Positions 59,497 through 64,000 of a DNA stretch of 64,000 nucleotides are shown here, one piece after another. Made by a program: the position numbers and the translations under genes. Positions within the stretch are counted from its first letter, which is position 1; each line of letters starts with the position of its first letter. Where the stretch lies: contig NZ_VYKJ01000001.1 in the NCBI RefSeq assembly GCF_008710095.1, positions 744,001 through 808,000 of the forward strand, given 5' to 3'. Source of the DNA: Affinibrenneria salicis (lineage in GTDB: Bacteria > Pseudomonadota > Gammaproteobacteria > Enterobacterales > Enterobacteriaceae). The notes under the pieces were generated by a model, which saw only the letters and a program-made list of their open reading frames with translations, searched no databases and was not told where the DNA came from.

Positions 59497-60020
59497 CTGG
59501 ATTTGTAAGGCATTATGACTGGTTTCGCTGTTTTTATGGTTTTTATTTTAATGATTACTTGTGCATATGATATAGATAATTCAGATATAATTAATATTAC
59601 ATTCCCCTTAGCCAGAAGGAGTAGTTAATCCTGAAAGGTACAGTTACGCTGAATTTTTCCATAAGCGTACTCTGGCAGAGAGAAAAATGAAGACGTTATT
59701 GTGTATTGAGGTAAGCTAAATTTAACCGGTATGTTATGGTGGCGAAAAATTAAATCCGGTTATTAAGTGGATATTAGCAGAACAGGAATGACAATATATA
59801 CAGAACTGTTCATGTGACGGTTGATTTCATCGGTAGTGACCAGGGAGAGATAAACGTCGTTACTATTAAATTAATATACTAATGTGAGATCTGTCCATTA
59901 ACTCTGCTAAAATATATTTTATGTCACGCAGTGTAGAGTAGAGACTGCTCGGGGGGATAGTGGTAGCGTAAGGACAGCCTTGTTTTCTTTACATATACTA
60001 TTCTCATAAAAGGTTAAAAT
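59497..60020. other. AT-rich spacer with degenerate coding remnants
   Basis: 524 bases. A 37-codon frame at 59515-59628 (MTGFAVFMVFILMITCAYDI...) encodes a hydrophobic helix and could be the remnant of another small membrane protein. The rest shows only short frames broken by stops (for example YRTVHVTVDFIGSDQGEINV near 59795-59860) that I cannot identify. Confidence 0.4.
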
Positions 60021-60404
60021 ATGTCTATATCAGGAATTATTAATGCCATCGTTGTAATGTCAGGAATAGCCCTGTGCTATTACGTAGCCAATCGTATTAT
60101 AAAAAACTCTCAACTCAGAGAAGTTGAAATCACTCAGAATGGGCTTTATGCTAAAGCGACTATTCTGTCGATGAAACAAAATGGGATTTTTATCAATAAT
60201 AATCCGGTGTTGGAATTGAAGCTAAAAATCGATACTGATGAAAATAATCATTCGTGGCTTGTCGAGAAGCATCAGGAAACCGCACTCCTTATTGCTCTCA
60301 GTGCATACGACGTGGGCGGTATATATGAGGCTCGTATAGGAAAAAATGAGAATGATATTCTGCTGGTGAAGGATGAGAGCGGCAAGCCGGTGCGTATTGA
60401 GTAA
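60021..60404 (+). CDS. Small one-helix membrane protein (type B)
   Basis: 127 residues. A hydrophobic segment at about 5-25 (IINAIVVMSGIALCYYVAN) is followed by a soluble domain with AKATILSMKQNGIFINNNPV, LELKLKIDTDEN and a C-terminal KNENDILLVKDESGKPVRIE. The plan (one helix, then a small beta domain beginning A-x-I-x-S) resembles the type A partner protein, but sequence identity is low. A second, broken copy is at 63344-63724. A vgrG C-terminal fragment follows after about 100 bp. Function unknown; possible immunity to a lost or neighbouring tip. Confidence 0.65.
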   Translation: MSISGIINAIVVMSGIALCYYVANRIIKNSQLREVEITQNGLYAKATILSMKQNGIFINNNPVLELKLKIDTDENNHSWLVEKHQETALLIALSAYDVGGIYEARIGKNENDILLVKDESGKPVRIE

Positions 60405-60405
60405 T
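60339..60405 (+). repeat. Direct repeat copy 1 (3' end of type B gene)
   Basis: 60339-60385 is identical over 47 bases to 63659-63705, and similarity continues through the stop codon and the linker into the vgrG fragment that follows each copy. Copies are offset by 3320 bp. The repeat marks the boundary of the duplicated module. Confidence 0.85.
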
Positions 60406-60499
60406 TATCAATGTCTTTAATTAAAATTATGTGCTCTGAAATAATATTTTTCGGTTATTTTCTTTGAACGGTTTATCTGTCAAAGGATCAACGCTCCGA

Positions 60500-61230
60500 T
60501 GCGACCAGCATCGGCTTATATCGCGCGCAAAAAACGGTACCAAAGACAACGTCAGCTACCTGTTATTTGAAGATCGTCTCGGCAGTGAGTCATTCGACAT
60601 GCATGCTGAAAACGATATGTATGTTTCGGTGGAGAATGATAAACGGATGACGGTCGATGGCGCCGCTTTATTGAGATTAACAAGGAGTCACAGGATACGA
60701 TGATGGGGAGCTCGGCGTTCCACTATAAGGCTAAGCGCTATACTTCGGTGGACTATGTTGAAAGCCATACCTTCAATAATAGCCAGACGAAGAAGATCAA
60801 GAACGGCAGAAAGCTCGAGATCACTAATATAGTTAAGAGGGTAGATCCGTTAACGTTGATGGCGTGTATAAAAATTATGTGACAGGAAAAGTTACGGAGA
60901 TATCTGAACACAGATTACAAATTATTATTTCTACTGGCGGCAAAGGAGGAAAATTGAAGATAAAGTATTGGTTGATATTAATATCTACTGGAATCAAACT
61001 ATAACTGGAGGTAGTGTGAAAATTTATAGCTTAAATCTAAAAAATCATTATTAAAAGCACTGAAAAAGTTAGTTTTTATTGTTAAATAAATATTTTAGTA
61101 TGAAAGCTCATCTGTAAATGTGAAAATCAATGCTATATCATTAAATCTCACTTCGTTCTCACTTAATCTTATTGTAGACGTTAGTATTAATGGCTTGAAA
61201 ATCAGAAAAATAAAAATGTCGAAATAGAAA
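60500..61230 (+). pseudogene. vgrG C-terminal fragment with tip remnant
   Basis: The segment aligns with vgrG 58230-58800: KNGTKDNVSYLLFEDRLGSE, SFDMHAENDMYVSVENDK, then FHYKAKRYTSVDYVES and FNNSQTKKIKNGRKLEIT. It is broken by a one-base deletion near 60660 (GGCGCCGC against GGCAACCGC) and by a short deletion near 60820. DNA similarity continues to about 61040 and then diverges, as expected for a variable tip; a late piece, VKINAISLNLTSFSLNL (about 61120-61170), resembles the end of a tip. There is no gp27 or OB-fold part. It is followed by a type A small membrane gene at 61329. Confidence 0.85.
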
Positions 61231-61328
61231 GTAAGAAGGTTAACTTCGATTCATAGTCGAAGGAACCGACACCAAATTAATCGCCTAAACTCATTTTTCC
61301 AAGCTTTAATAACCTTTTGAGGGTTGAG

Positions 61329-61700
61329 ATGAATTTTCTTTCAGAAATTATGCCTAAATTGGCGATAATAGTACCATTGTGCATATCGGTTTTTGTTATT
61401 TATATTATAGTACAGACGAGACAAACTGCATCAGAGGATAAAGGACTTATAGCAGATGGTGAGGAGATAAATGCAGAAATTGTATCGATACAATATAATA
61501 AAAATCAAAATGCCCCCGGAGTATTATTTGCTACTATTACAGTTAGATTCTTCTATAGAGAAAATTCAGTCTCTGCCTCCAGGGGAGTAAGTTTTCCTGT
61601 TTATAAAAGTGAAGAAGTTAATGAAGGGAAGTTAATAAGAATAAAGTTTAATAAAAAAAATAATCAAAAAATAATTTTCCTGGATTATAATAATTTTTAG
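61329..61700 (+). CDS. Small one-helix membrane protein (type A paralogue)
   Basis: 123 residues from the ATG at 61329 with GAGGGTTGAG before it. A transmembrane helix at about 10-30 (LAIIVPLCISVFVIYIIV) is followed by a domain with NAEIVSIQYNKNQ, ATITVRFFYRENS and IRIKFNKKNNQKI. These blocks align in order and spacing with the 59119 protein, so the two are diverged paralogues. It lies about 100 bp after the remnant of a vgrG tip, the same order as vgrG-59119. The frame is intact, suggesting it may still be useful after its vgrG partner decayed. Confidence 0.65.
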   Translation: MNFLSEIMPKLAIIVPLCISVFVIYIIVQTRQTASEDKGLIADGEEINAEIVSIQYNKNQNAPGVLFATITVRFFYRENSVSASRGVSFPVYKSEEVNEGKLIRIKFNKKNNQKIIFLDYNNF

Positions 61701-62251
61701 CTTTCAGGTTAGTATATGATGAAATAGTAATAGTGTATATTTATAGGTGTTTAAAAATAAAAAGATGAATTAAAAATAATATTTTTATTTAAAAAAATAT
61801 CCCGCAAATTATTTTTGTGCCTATGTAACGCCTTGATAAATTTTACATGTGTATTCCCCCTTCCTGCTATTGGTATGGCGAATGGAATAAGTTAGTGGTT
61901 AAAAATATTTATTCACTTATCGATATATGCATTACAGAGTGAGAAAAATTAATATAGATGCTCCAAATGTTAAGAGAAAAGCAAAGGCTCATAATTAAAG
62001 TTATACCGATAATTCATTCGGCCGGACAGGAGCATCATAGAGTGTAACAGGAGGTTCTACAGGTTCTACTGCTTTAAGCGTATTTTTCAGCGGATTGTCA
62101 GTATCAGTCGGAGCTTTAAGTATAAAGAATAAAATATTTTAACTAAAAAATAGTACAGGTAAGATCAGGTTTATTAACAGTGCTGATGTCTCTGTAGGTT
62201 ATATTGGCATGTTTTTTAGAGCAATTACACCATTTTTCTACGTGAGCTATT
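61701..62251. other. AT-rich region with cryptic tip remnant
   Basis: 551 bases without an intact gene. From about 61945 a degenerate frame reads KINIDAPNVK, then after stops VTGGSTGSTALSVFFSGLSV and SVGALSIK (about 62046-62120). The first resembles VFIDSPKFESK of the intact VgrG tip and the second looks like a TG/S-rich tip. I take it as another decayed VgrG tip. Confidence 0.45.
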
Positions 62252-62482
62252 ATGAAACTAGCTGATATTGCTATGTATACCGGGTTGTATATTCGTGGTG
62301 GATTAGTGGTGTTTGTATGCATAGTAATAAGGAATACTGTCATAGATACAAAAAATGAAAAGATCTATATAGCTTCATATATTGATTTTTCCTCCGGAAC
62401 CTGCCAGCGCCAACACTGTAAATTTTTCAGGAGAGAAAAACGGTTCTATTATGAAAAACTATTTAATAGTATTATTGAATAA
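62252..62482 (+). CDS. Hypothetical small membrane protein
   Basis: 76 residues. One hydrophobic helix at about 10-28 (YTGLYIRGGLVVFVCIVIRN) is followed by a short polar, basic tail. It lies directly after the cryptic tip remnant, in the position where the other modules carry their small membrane protein. It may be a truncated member of that class or a chance frame; no similarity in the soluble part was recognised. Confidence 0.35.
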   Translation: MKLADIAMYTGLYIRGGLVVFVCIVIRNTVIDTKNEKIYIASYIDFSSGTCQRQHCKFFRREKRFYYEKLFNSIIE

Positions 62483-62598
62483 ATTTTTATTAATGATATT
62501 TGGTTAGGATGTTTTTACTAATCACATTGTTATATTAGGGGGCGTAACTATTTTTTGAACAATTTAGCGCATGTTTTAACCATAAGAAGTCTTTTTAT

Positions 62599-63119
62599 TT
62601 GGTTCGCTACGATTTCCCTGATGATGCCTGGGTACTGATTTATTCTATGTTGCCGCCTGAAAGCGAGACCTCCAGAGGTGGCCGTCCTTATTCTGAGCTC
62701 AGACAAGTAATGAATGGCCATATTTTAGGACTGTATTCAGGCGCTCCTGGCGGTATCTTACCGAACGTTACGGTTACTGGAAAATACGAAGAAAAGGAAT
62801 ACCTAAATCTCACCTGAAAGCCGTGCTGGTTGATAAGGGATATTCTAATCGGTCTCTACGTTATCAACCAAAAATAAAAGGGATAAAAGCGGCCATTCCG
62901 TTCAAATAGAATGAAAAGTCCAGTCTGGACGGACGCCGAAGACTGGATATGCGCCTGTACAAAAAATGTAATGTCGTGGAGCATTGCTTTGCAATGCTAA
63001 AAGAAAACTGTTGTGTCGAAATGCATTCAGAAAAAACGGCCAGAAACTACCTGAATATGCTTAAACTGGACTCGAACTGGTCGTTTTTAAGGTACACGCA
63101 CTGGCTTTGCTCAGGATAA
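62599..63119 (+). pseudogene. Degenerate IS5-family transposase
   Basis: The N-terminal part reads VRYDFPDDAWVLIYSMLPPE...GGRPYSELRQVMNGHILGLYSGAP and then shifts frame by one base into WRYLTERYGYWK. An internal deletion joins this to the C-terminal part VLVDKGYSNRSLRYQPKIKG, followed by an in-frame stop and RLYKKCNVVEHCFAMLKENC, which contains the final E of the DDE site. This is the pattern of IS5/IS427-group transposases (usual form RRNVVERCFNRLK). Terminal inverted repeats were not found. The element is inactive and ends where the next tip remnant begins. Confidence 0.8.
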
Positions 63120-63120
63120 G

Positions 63121-63324
63121 ATGGATTTTGTATCGAAGTATGTTAACTGTTGGGCTGCTACTGCAGCATTCAAAAGAGTAAGCTATTCTGCAACAACGGT
63201 AGATGTTTCGTATAAATTGCTGGCTTTTGGTCGAACGACGGTGAATGCGCAGCGTGTTGAAATGGCTCGCGTCGAAAGTGGCAATTTGCGTACAGCTTTA
63301 TTTGCTTTGTATCTTTTAATGTGA
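63121..63324 (+). pseudogene. Orphan VgrG tip C-terminus
   Basis: 67 codons. KYVNCWAATAAFKRVSYSA, TTVDVSYKLLAFGRTTVNAQ and the end LFALYLLM follow the same pattern as the end of the intact VgrG (EYVKSKTALEAFTLAFKGVAF, TNISITPISLSHKS, ILTLMI). The beginning has been lost, apparently through the adjoining IS5 remnant. A type B membrane gene copy follows 19 bp later, mirroring the vgrG-59119 order. Confidence 0.55.
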
Positions 63325-63343
63325 TTAGTATTTAAGGAAACCT

Positions 63344-63724
63344 ATGACTACGGCTGGTATTGTTAATATTGCTTTAACAGTTTTTATTTTTATCGTTGGT
63401 TTTTTGTAGCGAATAGAATAGTAAAACGCTCTGCAGAGAGAGAGAGCGTTGACAGCCAATGGTGCTGTAGTAAGAGCAACTATTCTTTCGATGCACCAAA
63501 GCGGACTTTTTTTAAATAATAATCCTGTTCTGGAATTAAAATTAAAAATAGAGACTGAACCGGCTAATAAATCATGGCTGGTTGAAAAGCATCAGGAAAC
63601 CGCCTTTTTGATTGCGCTGAGTTCGTATGAAGTTGGCGGTGTATACGATGCCCGTATGGGAAAAAATGAGAATGATATTCTGCTGGTGAAGGATGAGAGC
63701 GGCAATCCGGTGCGTATTGAATAA
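63344..63724 (+). pseudogene. Broken copy of type B small membrane gene
   Basis: 381 bases against 384 in the intact copy at 60021. The start MTTAGIVNIALTVFIFIVGF is in frame, then TAG at 63407. Shifting frame gives VANRIVKRSAERE, and shifting back gives TANGAVVRATILSMHQSGLF through to KDESGNPVRIE. The breaks coincide with a T run (63401-63405) and a GA repeat (63434-63446), and the net change is three bases. A good ribosome site (AAGGA) is kept. Confidence 0.8.
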
Positions 63725-63725
63725 T
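63659..63725 (+). repeat. Direct repeat copy 2 (3' end of type B gene)
   Basis: Partner of 60339-60405, with 47 identical bases at the start. Downstream the two loci stay similar through the linker (ATTATCAATGT..., TCTGAAATAATATTTT, CTGTTAAAGGATC) into vgrG sequence. Confidence 0.85.
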
Positions 63726-63819
63726 TATCAATGTTTTTGATGGGAATTATGCACTCTGAAATAATATTTTACGGTGGACGTATTTGCCGATTTATCTGTT
63801 AAAGGATCGACGCACTTAT

Positions 63820-64000
63820 GCGACCAATATGGGCATTATGTTGTGCAGCCAATACTGCACCAAAGACAACGCCAGCTACTTGTTCTTTGAGGGTCACCTC
63901 GGCAGCGAGTCATTTGATATGCACTCCGAAAAAGATATGAATGTTTCGGTGGAGAATGATAAACGGGTGACGATCGACGGAAACTGCTTTACCGTGATTA
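63820..64000 (+). pseudogene. vgrG C-terminal fragment, runs off the window
   Basis: Aligns with vgrG from about 58250: TKDNASYLFFEGHLGSESFD, MHSEKDMNVSVENDKRVTID, GNCFTVI. It lacks any VgrG N-terminal part and is preceded by the linker seen before the 60500 fragment. It continues past position 64000, so its length and state are unknown. Confidence 0.8.

Noticed and set aside
60464..60882. Two short genes of 79 and 60 codons
   Set aside because: They are the two frames of one frameshifted vgrG fragment, not separate genes.

Overview
The window is a stretch of enterobacterial chromosome. Gene content and order follow the E. coli backbone from rob through arcA, thrLABC, talB, dnaKJ, rpsT, ribF-ileS-lspA-fkpB-ispH, dapB, carAB, folA, apaHG-rsmA-pdxA-surA-lptD, djlA, rluA, rapA and polB to yabI. 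The coding sequence is GC-rich (by eye mid-50s percent), two cyclic-di-GMP synthases are inserted, nhaAR, rihC, kefFC and the cai genes are missing, and a type VI secretion (T6SS) vgrG island is present. Together these suggest a plant-associated Pectobacteriaceae member (Brenneria, Lonsdalea or Dickeya-like). The genus is an inference; no search was possible.

Layout. 1-5900: rob, creA (without creBCD), arcA with a long AT-rich upstream region holding an FNR-like site, an inserted FAD-dependent oxidoreductase with a small secreted ORF, and the yjtD methyltransferase. 5990-11000: complete threonine operon with leader peptide and attenuator. 11000-17200: yaaA, talB, a GGDEF protein, mog, an MFS symporter and satP. 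17480-20940: sigma32-type promoter, dnaK, dnaJ. 21000-27400: rpsT opposite the ribF-ileS-lspA-fkpB-ispH operon. 27600-33380: dapB and carAB with ARG boxes and terminators. 33500-36700: a short-chain dehydrogenase, the yjjPB exporter and folA. 36970-43880: the minus-strand lptD-surA-pdxA-rsmA-apaG-apaH cluster, with djlA facing away. 45300-47300: accessory segment with an AraC regulator ending in an octanucleotide repeat tract, a cupin, and an orphan DUF1795 (Eag-like) T6SS chaperone. 47480-56210: rluA, rapA, polB, a second membrane GGDEF protein and yabI.

56850-64000 is the most unusual part. A full-length vgrG has a normal GC-rich core that switches abruptly to an AT-rich C-terminal tip, followed 7 bp later by a gene for a small one-helix membrane protein. 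Downstream, inside about 5 kb of AT-rich DNA, the same pattern recurs in pieces: vgrG C-terminal fragments, tip remnants and small membrane-protein genes (some intact, one broken by two slippage-type frameshifts), with a degenerate IS5-family transposase in between. A further vgrG fragment runs off the end of the window. I read this as an array of displaced VgrG tip plus partner-gene modules, comparable in layout to orphan Rhs-CT or CdiA-CT/immunity arrays. The toxin and immunity roles are inferred, not shown.
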